Assembly: GCF_900143055.1 (NCBI RefSeq)
Contig: NZ_FRCW01000002.1
Location: 372,001 to 436,000 of the forward strand
Source of the DNA: Fibrobacter sp. UWR3
GTDB lineage: Bacteria; Fibrobacterota; Fibrobacteria; Fibrobacterales; Fibrobacteraceae
Direction: 5' to 3'
Length of the DNA: 64,000 nucleotides
Within the stretch, counting starts at the first letter, position 1. The number at the start of each line of letters is the position of its first letter. Made by a program: the position numbers and the translations under genes. The notes beneath the pieces are model-generated. The model worked only from the letters and a program-made list of their open reading frames with translations. It was not told where the DNA came from and made no database searches. Shown piece after piece: positions 23,644 to 32,139 of the stretch.

Positions 23644-25416
23644 ATGAGCGATTTTGTCAAAATAATGCATAAAGCCGTGGCCGGCTCGCTGGTAATCCTG
23701 GCGGGCGTATTCGTGGCCTGCGAAAAGGAATCAGCCGATAAATCCGTCGCAGAAAACTCCGAATACCCGCGCGCAGAGACACTGTATATCGGCGGTTTCG
23801 ACTGGGCCCCGCCCACGACGTTCAACCCGCTGGACTACGACCCGAACTTCCCCATCGACGGAAACGTCCGCCTGATGTACGAGACGCTCGTCACCTACAA
23901 CCAGATTACCGACAAGCTCGAACCGATGCTCGCCGATTCCTTCACGAGGACGGATTCCAGCATCGTGGTTCACCTCGACAAGAATGCCAAGTGGAACAAC
24001 GGCACCCCCGTTACCGTCGACGACGTCATCTACTCGTTCCATATCGATTCCATTCTCCCCACGCCGCGTCACGGCAACTGGGAATATCTCACCTCCGTCA
24101 CGGCAGACAATAGCAACAACATCACGTTCCTCTTCAACAAGAAGAACAAGAACCCGCTCATAATCCTGAACGCTATTGCCGAAACGTCCATCCTTCCGAA
24201 GTCGGTCTTTGAACCGATTATCGAGGGCGCGAAGGAGGGCAAGGCCTACAACTTCGGCAAGGTCGTGGAATTCAAGAACGACAATTCGCCGGTCGTCTCG
24301 GGCCCGTACAACCTCAAGACGTTCTCGCCCGACAAGATTGTGCTCGAGCGCAACGACAGCTACTGGGGCAACGTGAACCACGGCGGCAAGGCGCCTGCGC
24401 CCAAGTATATTATCCATTCGCTCTACAACGGCAACAACCACTTCAACAGCGCGATGACGAAGGGCCACCTCGACGTGTCCTCCATCTTCCTGCCGCAGAT
24501 CTGGAACAAGGCGAAGGATAACATCCGCGCCTGGAGCCGCGAGGAACCCTATCACCTTCCGGGTTCCATCACGACGCTCATCATCAACCACCAGGTCGAG
24601 CCGTTCAACGACCCGGCATTCCGCCAGGCCCTCGCCCACGCAGTGAACTTCGAGAAGATCAAGTCCCGCGCCATATCGAACTACACGCCGGCAATCCAGG
24701 CAGGCTTCATACTGCCGTTCGGCCCCGAGGCGCGCTTCTTCAACAAGGAAGATGCCGACAAGTTCGGTTATTCCTACAACATCGAGAAAGCGAAGGAAAT
24801 CCTTACCGCCGCAGGCTACACCTGGGATACCGAAGGCAAGCTCGTGGACAAGCACGGCAAGCCTGTACGCCCCATCAGCCTCGAATGCCCGCAGGGCTGG
24901 ACTGACTGGGAAGACGTCATCAAGGTCGTCGCGGAATCCTTCGGCGAAATCGGTGTCACTGCCGAACAGAACTTCGTGGACTACAGCGTATGGGACAAGG
25001 ACCTGCGCCAGTGCACGTTCGACCTCGCCATGAAGACGCAGACCGCGGAACTCTCCGCAGCCACCCCGTGGACGCGCTTTGACCAGGTGATGGGGAACGT
25101 CGCCCTGAAGCCCGTCGGCGAGGACGCATTCTCGAACCAGGGACGCTACAAAAACGACGAGGCGAACAAGCTGCTCGCGAAAATCCCGACGATTGCCTCC
25201 GAGGATGAACTCAAGAAGGCATACCGCGAACTGAACAAGATCTTCATGGAAACCATACCGGTTCTCCCGGTCATGTACCGCCCCACGCAGTACTACCAGT
25301 TCTCCACCAAGCACTGGACAAACTTCCCCACCGAAGAGAACCCCTACGCACCGCCGCAGCACCTGATTGTCGCCGCAGGCGTGAAGGCACTGTGGGAAAT
25401 TCAGCCGGTCAAGTAG
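23644..25416 (+). CDS. ABC transporter substrate-binding lipoprotein (SBP_bac_5, peptide/nickel type)
   Basis: A 590-residue solute-binding protein. The N-terminus has a lipoprotein signal with lipobox VFVAC (C26) before EKESADKS. The fold is that of DppA/OppA/NikA proteins: YETLVTYNQITDKLEPMLADSF, LDKNAKWNNGTPVTVDDVIYSF and the FRQALAHAVNFEKI segment are characteristic. It is expected to deliver oligopeptides or similar ligands to an ABC permease, but no permease or ATPase gene is next to it; it is flanked by a 135-bp gap upstream and a strong terminator downstream. It may be an orphan binding protein. Confidence 0.92.
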   Translation: MSDFVKIMHKAVAGSLVILAGVFVACEKESADKSVAENSEYPRAETLYIGGFDWAPPTTFNPLDYDPNFPIDGNVRLMYETLVTYNQITDKLEPMLADSFTRTDSSIVVHLDKNAKWNNGTPVTVDDVIYSFHIDSILPTPRHGNWEYLTSVTADNSNNITFLFNKKNKNPLIILNAIAETSILPKSVFEPIIEGAKEGKAYNFGKVVEFKNDNSPVVSGPYNLKTFSPDKIVLERNDSYWGNVNHGGKAPAPKYIIHSLYNGNNHFNSAMTKGHLDVSSIFLPQIWNKAKDNIRAWSREEPYHLPGSITTLIINHQVEPFNDPAFRQALAHAVNFEKIKSRAISNYTPAIQAGFILPFGPEARFFNKEDADKFGYSYNIEKAKEILTAAGYTWDTEGKLVDKHGKPVRPISLECPQGWTDWEDVIKVVAESFGEIGVTAEQNFVDYSVWDKDLRQCTFDLAMKTQTAELSAATPWTRFDQVMGNVALKPVGEDAFSNQGRYKNDEANKLLAKIPTIASEDELKKAYRELNKIFMETIPVLPVMYRPTQYYQFSTKHWTNFPTEENPYAPPQHLIVAAGVKALWEIQPVK

Positions 25417-25437
25417 ACAGCGCAGACATTTAAATAC

Positions 25438-25465
25438 AGAGGCTAGTTTCTAGCCTCTTTTTTTT
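25438..25465 (+). terminator. Rho-independent terminator of the binding-protein gene
   Basis: A perfect 9-bp stem AGAGGCTAG-TTT-CTAGCCTCT is followed by eight T. It starts 22 bases after the stop codon. Confidence 0.93.
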
Positions 25466-25594
25466 ATTCCAGGCCTGCTTTTACTTGCTTTTCATCGCAC
25501 AATTACGCATCTCGTCGCACACTTGCAAGCGAGCCCCTTTCTAGCACTAACGCTATAGAGAATATTTTTATATCTTTAACATGTAGTGAAAACT

Positions 25595-25600
25595 AAGGAG
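25595..25600 (+). promoter_or_regulatory. Shine-Dalgarno site that sets the pssA start
   Basis: AAGGAG lies six bases before GTG at 25607. The more upstream in-frame GTG at 25586 has no such site and would place AAGGAG inside the gene. Confidence 0.75.
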
Positions 25601-25606
25601 ACTATC

Positions 25607-26398
25607 GTGGGTAAGACTCGCTTTATTTTGCCGAACCTGTTTACGAGCTTAAATTTCCTTCTGGGTGTATTTTCTATCTGCTGGACCACCGGGGCATTCG
25701 CCACCGCCGACCCGATTCTCATGGGCGCCTACTTCATTATCCTGTGCGTCCTGCTCGACAAGCTCGACGGTTTTGCCGCACGCCTCGTGAACGCGAGTTC
25801 GGAATTCGGAGCGCAGTTCGACAGCCTCGCCGACCTTATCGCGTTCGGCCTCGCACCCGCCTTCTGCATCCTCTTTGCCTACAAGAACCTTGCCCCCACA
25901 TTCTTCGAGGCGAACATCCCCCTGATGGTCATCGCGTTCTCCGTTTACGTACTCTGTGCCGCCATGCGCCTCGCCAAGTACAACGCCTGCGATAGCGATA
26001 GCTACCACCACCACTTCTCCGGAGTCCCCACCACGTTCGTCGGTGCCATCAACTCCATCCTCATCGTGTTCCTCAAGAACGTGGGCCTGTTCCAGAATGC
26101 CGACAGTTCCGCCCTCTATCTGCCTGTCGCAGTCCTGTTTGTCACGGGCCTCCTGATGGTCGCCCCGCTGTTCCTCCCCAAGTTGCAGCCCCGCAAGAAC
26201 AAGGCTTTCAACATCTTCCAGGCAGTGCTTATCGTGATTACCTACGTCTGCGGTTTCTTGTTCATCACAGAGAAGATGATTATCCTCGAGTTCCTGCTCG
26301 TGCTCGTCGCCTGCTACATGACCATCGGCCTTGCCGTCGGGCTTATCCAGCGCAAGAACATTATCGAGGAAGCAAAGGCCGCGAAGGCCGAGAACTAG
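25607..26398 (+). CDS. pssA: CDP-diacylglycerol--serine O-phosphatidyltransferase
   Basis: An integral membrane enzyme of about 263 residues that makes phosphatidylserine, the precursor of phosphatidylethanolamine. The CDP-alcohol phosphotransferase motif is complete: DG-x2-AR-x8-G-x3-D-x3-D in DGFAARLVNASSEFGAQFD (plus SLAD). Hydrophobic helices with conserved Asn-rich NLFTSLNFLLG follow the N-terminus. The PssA subtype (short, multi-helix) rather than the E. coli PLD-like type is clear. It starts with GTG behind a good ribosome site. Its stop overlaps that of the convergent MpaA-like gene (shared CTAG). No psd gene is seen in the window. Confidence 0.93.
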   Translation: MGKTRFILPNLFTSLNFLLGVFSICWTTGAFATADPILMGAYFIILCVLLDKLDGFAARLVNASSEFGAQFDSLADLIAFGLAPAFCILFAYKNLAPTFFEANIPLMVIAFSVYVLCAAMRLAKYNACDSDSYHHHFSGVPTTFVGAINSILIVFLKNVGLFQNADSSALYLPVAVLFVTGLLMVAPLFLPKLQPRKNKAFNIFQAVLIVITYVCGFLFITEKMIILEFLLVLVACYMTIGLAVGLIQRKNIIEEAKAAKAEN

Positions 26399-27096
26399 TC
26401 TTGCGCCGCGAGGAATCGCGCGAAAGATTCACCGTAACGTTCAAACAGGAGCTCCGGCGCCAGGCGCGGGAGCTCTAGCGTTATGCATTCAACCCGGTGT
26501 TCGCTGCACCATGTCCCGAAACTGCCCGGAGTGGGGTAACCGATATCGGGTTTCCACGGGAGGTTCAGGGTTCCATGCAACCGCTCCACGAGGGGCGTGC
26601 GTGCGGGGGCGTCGATGCACCCGATGGGGGAATGCATCGCAATTACGGACTCCGGCTTCAGCGACTCTATGAGGGCGACAAGCGCCTGCGTCTCGGGCTC
26701 GCTGCCGGGGGCCTTCCCCGGGCTTAAAAGCGTATCTCGGGCGGATTCCAGGATAGAGCGCGACTGCACGTGGGCCGGGTTCCAGTTCGAAGTCGCGAAG
26801 TTGCGGTTCAGGTCCACCCCGTTCGCGTTCCCGCGGGTCCCGAGAGTGGCACCGTCGGGGTTCGCGCACAGCACGAAGGCCATGTGCTCGAAGTTCGTGT
26901 CGAAGGCGCGCAGGCAGCGGCTCAGCAGGAACGTCGTTTCGGGTTCCTCGCCGTGAATCGCGGCGAATACGAGAAGCCTGCAGGCGCTACGGCACGGGTA
27001 GTAATGGAGCGGGGCCCCCAGTACGGAGCGGCCGTATTCGCGGGCTTCGAGGCGGACAATGCCGCGATGTTCCGGAGTGAATTCCATGCAGGCCAT
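26395..27096 (-). CDS. M14-family MpaA-like murein peptide amidase / carboxypeptidase
   Basis: A 233-residue cytoplasmic zinc carboxypeptidase. The zinc ligands are H48 and E51 in AAIHGEEPETT, with substrate-binding NGVDLNRNF and a later IAMHSPIGCID holding the third His; the catalytic Glu is expected in ITLELPRL. This is the MpaA layout: MpaA removes meso-diaminopimelate from recycled muropeptides. Six bases separate it from the upstream VanY-like gene, so the two wall-peptide enzymes are likely cotranscribed with ruvC. Confidence 0.83.
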   Translation of the reverse strand: MACMEFTPEHRGIVRLEAREYGRSVLGAPLHYYPCRSACRLLVFAAIHGEEPETTFLLSRCLRAFDTNFEHMAFVLCANPDGATLGTRGNANGVDLNRNFATSNWNPAHVQSRSILESARDTLLSPGKAPGSEPETQALVALIESLKPESVIAMHSPIGCIDAPARTPLVERLHGTLNLPWKPDIGYPTPGSFGTWCSEHRVECITLELPRLAPELLFERYGESFARFLAAQD

Positions 27097-27102
27097 GAGA
27101 GT

Positions 27103-27792
27103 CTAGATAAAGTAAGGGTAAATGAAGTCTTCTGCGAGGGAATCGAGACGCGCGAGAATGACGCGCTTGCAGGCGATATCCGTAGCCTCGTAAATCTTGC
27201 GCAGGGTATCGAGCGAGAAGTTATCCAGCAGGCGGCGCGACGTGGGCAGGTGCGCAATGTGCCAGCCTTCGGGCTTAATCTTCCCGCGGCCGGGCACGAA
27301 CACTCGGCTGAACCCAAAGGCCTCGTTTGCAGCAAAGCGCGCGTCCAGGAACTTGTGGAACTTGGCGAACATTCCCGTGCATTCGTCGGGCGTGAGCTGT
27401 ACCTCGTAACCCTCGGGGCAGGCATTACCGTCTACCACGTCGATATCCGTACCCAGGTGGTGGCGGCTCGCGCCCGGCAGTGCCGACCACGTGAGGATAG
27501 CGTACATCAGTTCTTCCTCGTCCTGCGGGCGCTGCATCGGCTTGCCAAATTCATCGAGCAGGGCGAGTTCCCCGCGGGCCTTACGGTTCCAGATAGAGAG
27601 TTGCTTCTCGAACGGGCGGTATGCCGATTCCAGACGCAGCCTGAATCCGTTTTCTTTCAGGAGGGCATCAAGACGCGCGAGGTCACTGCATATATCTTTG
27701 CATACAAAGTAACCATTCTGGAATTCAACCAGTTCGGGCGAGCCAAGGCCATAAGGCAAAAGATCCGCAGATTCCATATCCGTAAAACTCAT
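27103..27792 (-). CDS. M15-family D-alanyl-D-alanine carboxypeptidase (VanY type)
   Basis: A 229-residue peptidase. It contains the VanY/M15B features LRLESAYRPFEKQ, SRHHLGTDIDV (H112 and D118 region, zinc ligands) and the C-terminal PEGWHIAHL with the last His. There is no signal peptide, so it may trim muropeptides in the cytoplasm together with the MpaA-like enzyme. The start MSFTDMESAD is chosen because its ATG overlaps the ruvC stop as ATGA; a longer in-frame ORF to 27924 lies inside ruvC and is only a shadow. Confidence 0.82.
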   Translation of the reverse strand: MSFTDMESADLLPYGLGSPELVEFQNGYFVCKDICSDLARLDALLKENGFRLRLESAYRPFEKQLSIWNRKARGELALLDEFGKPMQRPQDEEELMYAILTWSALPGASRHHLGTDIDVVDGNACPEGYEVQLTPDECTGMFAKFHKFLDARFAANEAFGFSRVFVPGRGKIKPEGWHIAHLPTSRRLLDNFSLDTLRKIYEATDIACKRVILARLDSLAEDFIYPYFI

Positions 27793-28367
27793 GGCAACTT
27801 CCCTCCCATCCTTTCGACAAGTGCCTTCCAGTCGGCGACACTCGCCTTTTTCTTGCGACCGGCGGGCCTCTTTGCATGCGGAGCCAGCGCCGCCGTGAGC
27901 GGGGCCGGGTTCGCGTGCGTCCACGCAATCGCGAGCGCGTCGCTCGCATCAAGCGGCAAGTCGGAAGGTTCTATCCCGAGTCGTGCGAAAATCATGTTCG
28001 CCACCTGCTCCTTGGCCGCACTCCCGTCACCCGTGACGGCCTGCTTCACCACCTTCGGCGGGTACTCGTTGAATGTCATCCCGCGCTTGCGGCAGGCTAC
28101 CAGGATAGCCCCGCGTATATGCCCCAGCACCAGAGCGCTCTTCGCATTCTTCGCAAAGAACACGCCTTCCATGGCAAGCGAGTCGGGCTTGTACGTATCG
28201 AGCCTCGATTCCAGTTCCGTAACGATATGGAGCAGACGGTCTTCCACAGGGCGGCCCGCCGGGGCATGCAACACCCCGTATTCGAGCACTTTCGTGTGCC
28301 CGGATCCCGCCTGCAGGAAGGCGTACCCGGTCGTGATGGAGCCGGGGTCGATACCTAGAATTATCAT
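27789..28367 (-). CDS. ruvC: Crossover junction endodeoxyribonuclease RuvC
   Basis: Resolves Holliday junctions in homologous recombination. At 192 residues it is slightly longer than E. coli RuvC because of a basic C-terminal tail. The RNase H-like acidic site is visible: D7 in ILGIDPGS, Glu in AMEGVFFAKN, and two Asp in LPLDASDALAIAWTH; the YPPKVVKQAVTGDGSAAKEQV segment is highly characteristic. It is first in a three-gene minus-strand operon and diverges from the S8-type protease over about 100 bp. No ruvAB in the window. Confidence 0.96.
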   Translation of the reverse strand: MIILGIDPGSITTGYAFLQAGSGHTKVLEYGVLHAPAGRPVEDRLLHIVTELESRLDTYKPDSLAMEGVFFAKNAKSALVLGHIRGAILVACRKRGMTFNEYPPKVVKQAVTGDGSAAKEQVANMIFARLGIEPSDLPLDASDALAIAWTHANPAPLTAALAPHAKRPAGRKKKASVADWKALVERMGGKLP

Positions 28368-28411
28368 GCGCTTTAAAATAGATAAATAGAATAGTTGTTA
28401 TATCGCGGGGA

Positions 28412-28438
28412 TTGACTTTTTAGGCTTATAAATATAGT
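28412..28438 (+). promoter_or_regulatory. Candidate promoter of the S8 protease gene
   Basis: TTGACT (28412-28417) and TATAGT (28433-28438) are spaced by 15 bases, slightly short, and lie 28 bases before the gene start. Confidence 0.35.
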
Positions 28439-28466
28439 TTAGGAGAAGAGTGTAATCGGACAAAAC

Positions 28467-31400
28467 ATGAAACGCTTTTTTGCCATATACTTTTTTTTGA
28501 TGTTCGGCTTAGTCTGGTCGAGCCCTTCGGTGCTGTTGACAAGCGACCGCCACGTGACTGCATGGAACTTCGTCAATTACCGATTTAGACTTACGAACAC
28601 GTCAACTGCGCCTGTCCTAAATCCCGAAATCAATTATTATGCTGCTCAGGCTCCGCTTGGGGCTGAAGTGGATGTTTCCTCCGGTCTAAATCCCGTAACG
28701 GCATCCGTGGTGCAGGCGGGGCAATACACTGTAGTCAAGTTCTCCCTTCACGGTCTTCTTTTCCCTGGGGATTCCGTTGAAATTCATTGCCGCATCTATA
28801 GCGAAGGTTTTTTGATGGGCTGGGATTCGTCTAACGACTGGTCATACCAGCATAATGCCGAGGTCTACGAGCCGAACTACTTCATGGCGGTCTATGACGC
28901 ATCGCACAATATTCTTTGGGGCTCAGACCCACTAGGCGGCAACCAGAATACATCCGATGTTGTGCTGTGGACTGACCGTGGGAGCAATTTTACGGTCGAA
29001 CGATATAATGGCGATACTGCCGAGGTTGTCCCGGCAGGGCGGTTCTGGTTAATAAAAGATATGCCCATCTCGCCGAAGGAGCGGGACCTGCTTGCCGAGC
29101 GGGGAATCGTCAAGCATTCCGTCGGCAGTCACCAGGGCAAGACGCTCGCCCTGTTTCGTAGTGAAACCGATGTGCAGAAGAGTCTGCTGGACAGCCTGGT
29201 TGCTGGGTTCTACAATACGGTTGCCGTAGATGATTCTACTCCAGTCGAAATAGAATTTTATCAAGACAGCCTGTACGAGGACTCGTCAAGGATTGATATG
29301 GAAATATTCTGCTGGCCAGATGTTTCTGTCAATACCTGCGTTGAAGAAGTTGCTGCGTGTGGAGGCGACGATATTGGTGTAGCACGTGGGCTGCTAATCG
29401 CGAAAGTCAGGAAGGACTCGCTCCAATGCCTTGCGCAAAGCCGGAATATTGATGGCTTGGCTGTGCAGCACGAACTGGGCTTGGCTAGCAGCGCCGTTGA
29501 CCGTGATGCCGTCAACATATCCAGCTTGCAGAACAACGACACTGCATGGCAACACGCTCTTCAAATGGATCGTGCCACGAAGGACTGGCTTTCTGGCGTG
29601 AAGTATACGGGCGATGGGATTGTAGTGGGGGTGTATGAGTCCAGATTTGGTTATATTCATCCTGATTTCAACGAGTATGATTCATCAATGGCCTTAATAC
29701 CAAGGGAAATAAGAAAAGACGAATTTTGGGGACTAGATGGACGTGCGCTGTCAAGGCAAGTGAATGGTTATGACGCTCATGCCTATGGTGTTGCCGGGAT
29801 AATTGGTGGAAACGGAAATGACTCAAGCGGCTTTAAATATAGAGGTGTTGCCCCTAAGATTCATTATTATGCAGGATCGAATTCCTCTCCTAATGTTCAG
29901 GTTGGCCATGTCGTTAATCATTCCCATATAACTGATAGCATTTTAGCTGCATATGTAAATGAAGATTACGTTATAGACGCAGCAGTGTTTAAAAATTGGA
30001 ATAGCGAATGTACAAAAATAAATCCTTCATCTAATGTAAGTGTTGCTAATTGTGTTGAGGGCGATACGCTAACCAAAACGGTTGTTTATGCTGCTGGCAA
30101 TAATGGGGACAATGAAGGATACCCGTCATACAAATATGGTATACACCGTGCCTATCACTCAATCTTGTCTAATTCAAAGAATGCGATAACTGTAGGTAAC
30201 ATGACAAGTGAAGAAAAAGTCCGTTTTCATCACTCTAGTATGGGACCTACATGGGATGGACGAATCAAGCCTGACATAATGGCACCGGGAGCAACAAGCC
30301 AAATTGTTGCTAGTGCCAACCATCCTGTTGAAATATATGTGGATTACGTGAAATTGTATAGGCCAAATTCTGCGGAACCGTATTTTGTTCTAGATTCGAA
30401 TGCGTTTCCTGAAAAATCAGAATGGCTGAGGAGTGCACTAGCTATAACTTCTATTGAACCGCTTGAAAACGGAAACTATGCATATAAATTTACATGTGAT
30501 ACAACAACGCAATTAGGTATATCAGCTCTTTGGGACTTTGATTCTATATTAGTTTCTTCGCAGGATGAGATGGAAATCCGTTTCCGCAAAGGCGAGGGAT
30601 GGGATAACAATGAATATATTTATGGAAATATACACTTTGGAACGCATGAATCTGGATTTTATCCACCTCCCGATTCTCTCAAGGATTCTCTTCGTTTAAT
30701 CTATCCAAATGAAAACTTTGATAATAATGTTTGGCATATCAATGTTCCCGCGGTATGGACTGCTAGCGATGCTTATACAATCAAGCGTTTCCCATTAGCA
30801 GCTCTTGATACCACCATTAATGCCTACTACGTGCGTTTAGATTTCAGCTTTATTCGCGGTATTGTTACTCCTGCAGTCTGCGACTCCAACCGCTGTGGAT
30901 ATACCTTCCCCATAGAAGGTGGCACTTCAGCTGCGGCTCCCTTCGTGAGCGGTATCGCCGCCCTAATGTACCAGAAGTTCCGCGACACTACAGGGGATTC
31001 CCTGCACAGGCATTCAATGCGAAATTCTACCGTCAAGGCGCTCCTAATCCATACCGCGATAGACATGGAGGATTCCGAACAGGCGCATTTCTCTGTAAAT
31101 GCCGATATGCAGAAGGCTCATCATGATGGTGCGCCACACTACACGCCTCACGGTGTCGGCCCGGACTTTGCGACGGGCTGGGGGAGGGTTGACGGGGCCG
31201 CCGCACTCGGCCTTATTTCCGGATACAATAAGAAGACTCGAGAATTCTCCAACTTCAGGGAAATCGAGATAGGGAACGGGTTCGAAAAGCGGTGGACGAC
31301 TGTTGTCGACGGTGCGCAAAACCGACTCAGGGTGACCTTGGTATGGGATGATGCTCCTGGTGAAAGGGACAAGGCTGTCAATCCGGAATACTTTAAGGAA

Positions 31401-32111
31401 TCTAAACTAGTCAACGACCTGGATATGTATCTGGTGAGCCCATCTGGTGAATACCACTACCCCTGGAGGATAGACCCATTGCCGACGGAATACATTGACA
31501 CAAGTGGAAATCACTCCGATGTAGCAACGGGGTTTGAAAGAATCCTGGAAGGAAATGTCCACGATGCATACAACGGCTGTGGTTCGGGCGACAGGCTCGA
31601 CGTGGCGTGCTTCGACCACCTAAACAATGTCGAGGTCGTGGACGTGGATAATCCTGAGCCGGGTCGGTGGCAGGTTGTCGTGATGGGCAGACGACTCGAG
31701 GACTACAACAATGCGGACAGCAACGCACAGGTGGCAACACTTGTCAGCGATTTTGCCCTTAAGGAGAGTAATTTCTGTAGCGTCGTTCATGATTATGCTC
31801 CGCAGACAACGTACCGTTGCTCGTACACACTTGGCGATGACGCCATATCCTACGTCACGTTTGACGAGCGCACACTTGTCGGTGCCGGGGATGATATCCA
31901 ACTCTTTGACGAGAACGGGACCCTATTGGGGACCTACGTCGAGAATCAGCTTGCCGGGAAAAGGCTGAAATTCCGCTCAAGGTTGCTTACGGTCGTACTC
32001 CATAGTGACAACGACAATTCCCAGGGCTGGGGGTTCGGCGTTACGAAAATAAAGGTCTACCCGATGGCGGTTCTGAAAATGCCGTTCGAATTTACAAAGA
32101 AGGTGGAGTAG
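28467..32111 (+). CDS. Large secreted S8 (subtilisin-like) serine protease homologue
   Basis: A 1214-residue exported protein with an N-terminal signal peptide (KRFFAIYFFLMFGLVWS). Residues 30-150 are beta-rich, like a carbohydrate-binding or adhesion domain. The S8 catalytic domain spans about 375-860: H438 in AHAYGVAGIIGG, oxyanion N545 in YAAGNNGDN and S821 in GGTSAAAPFVSG are in place. Where the catalytic Asp should be (VxVxD[ST]G) the sequence reads VGVYESRFG, giving E391. The His-Ser distance of 383 residues is much longer than usual and holds an inserted beta-rich domain (about 610-740). C-terminal parts include a P-domain/CUB-like region (WGFGVTKIKVYP). It may be active with Glu or may have lost proteolysis. 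Confidence 0.85.
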   Translation: MKRFFAIYFFLMFGLVWSSPSVLLTSDRHVTAWNFVNYRFRLTNTSTAPVLNPEINYYAAQAPLGAEVDVSSGLNPVTASVVQAGQYTVVKFSLHGLLFPGDSVEIHCRIYSEGFLMGWDSSNDWSYQHNAEVYEPNYFMAVYDASHNILWGSDPLGGNQNTSDVVLWTDRGSNFTVERYNGDTAEVVPAGRFWLIKDMPISPKERDLLAERGIVKHSVGSHQGKTLALFRSETDVQKSLLDSLVAGFYNTVAVDDSTPVEIEFYQDSLYEDSSRIDMEIFCWPDVSVNTCVEEVAACGGDDIGVARGLLIAKVRKDSLQCLAQSRNIDGLAVQHELGLASSAVDRDAVNISSLQNNDTAWQHALQMDRATKDWLSGVKYTGDGIVVGVYESRFGYIHPDFNEYDSSMALIPREIRKDEFWGLDGRALSRQVNGYDAHAYGVAGIIGGNGNDSSGFKYRGVAPKIHYYAGSNSSPNVQVGHVVNHSHITDSILAAYVNEDYVIDAAVFKNWNSECTKINPSSNVSVANCVEGDTLTKTVVYAAGNNGDNEGYPSYKYGIHRAYHSILSNSKNAITVGNMTSEEKVRFHHSSMGPTWDGRIKPDIMAPGATSQIVASANHPVEIYVDYVKLYRPNSAEPYFVLDSNAFPEKSEWLRSALAITSIEPLENGNYAYKFTCDTTTQLGISALWDFDSILVSSQDEMEIRFRKGEGWDNNEYIYGNIHFGTHESGFYPPPDSLKDSLRLIYPNENFDNNVWHINVPAVWTASDAYTIKRFPLAALDTTINAYYVRLDFSFIRGIVTPAVCDSNRCGYTFPIEGGTSAAAPFVSGIAALMYQKFRDTTGDSLHRHSMRNSTVKALLIHTAIDMEDSEQAHFSVNADMQKAHHDGAPHYTPHGVGPDFATGWGRVDGAAALGLISGYNKKTREFSNFREIEIGNGFEKRWTTVVDGAQNRLRVTLVWDDAPGERDKAVNPEYFKESKLVNDLDMYLVSPSGEYHYPWRIDPLPTEYIDTSGNHSDVATGFERILEGNVHDAYNGCGSGDRLDVACFDHLNNVEVVDVDNPEPGRWQVVVMGRRLEDYNNADSNAQVATLVSDFALKESNFCSVVHDYAPQTTYRCSYTLGDDAISYVTFDERTLVGAGDDIQLFDENGTLLGTYVENQLAGKRLKFRSRLLTVVLHSDNDNSQGWGFGVTKIKVYPMAVLKMPFEFTKKVE

Positions 32112-32139
32112 TGTTTTGTAATTAATATTTTTTTTGAGA

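Noticed and set aside
26770-28389. A 539-codon plus-strand frame opposite mpaA-like, vanY-like and ruvC
   Set aside because: It spans three minus-strand genes with strong family motifs and their overlapping start/stop signals; it is a shadow.
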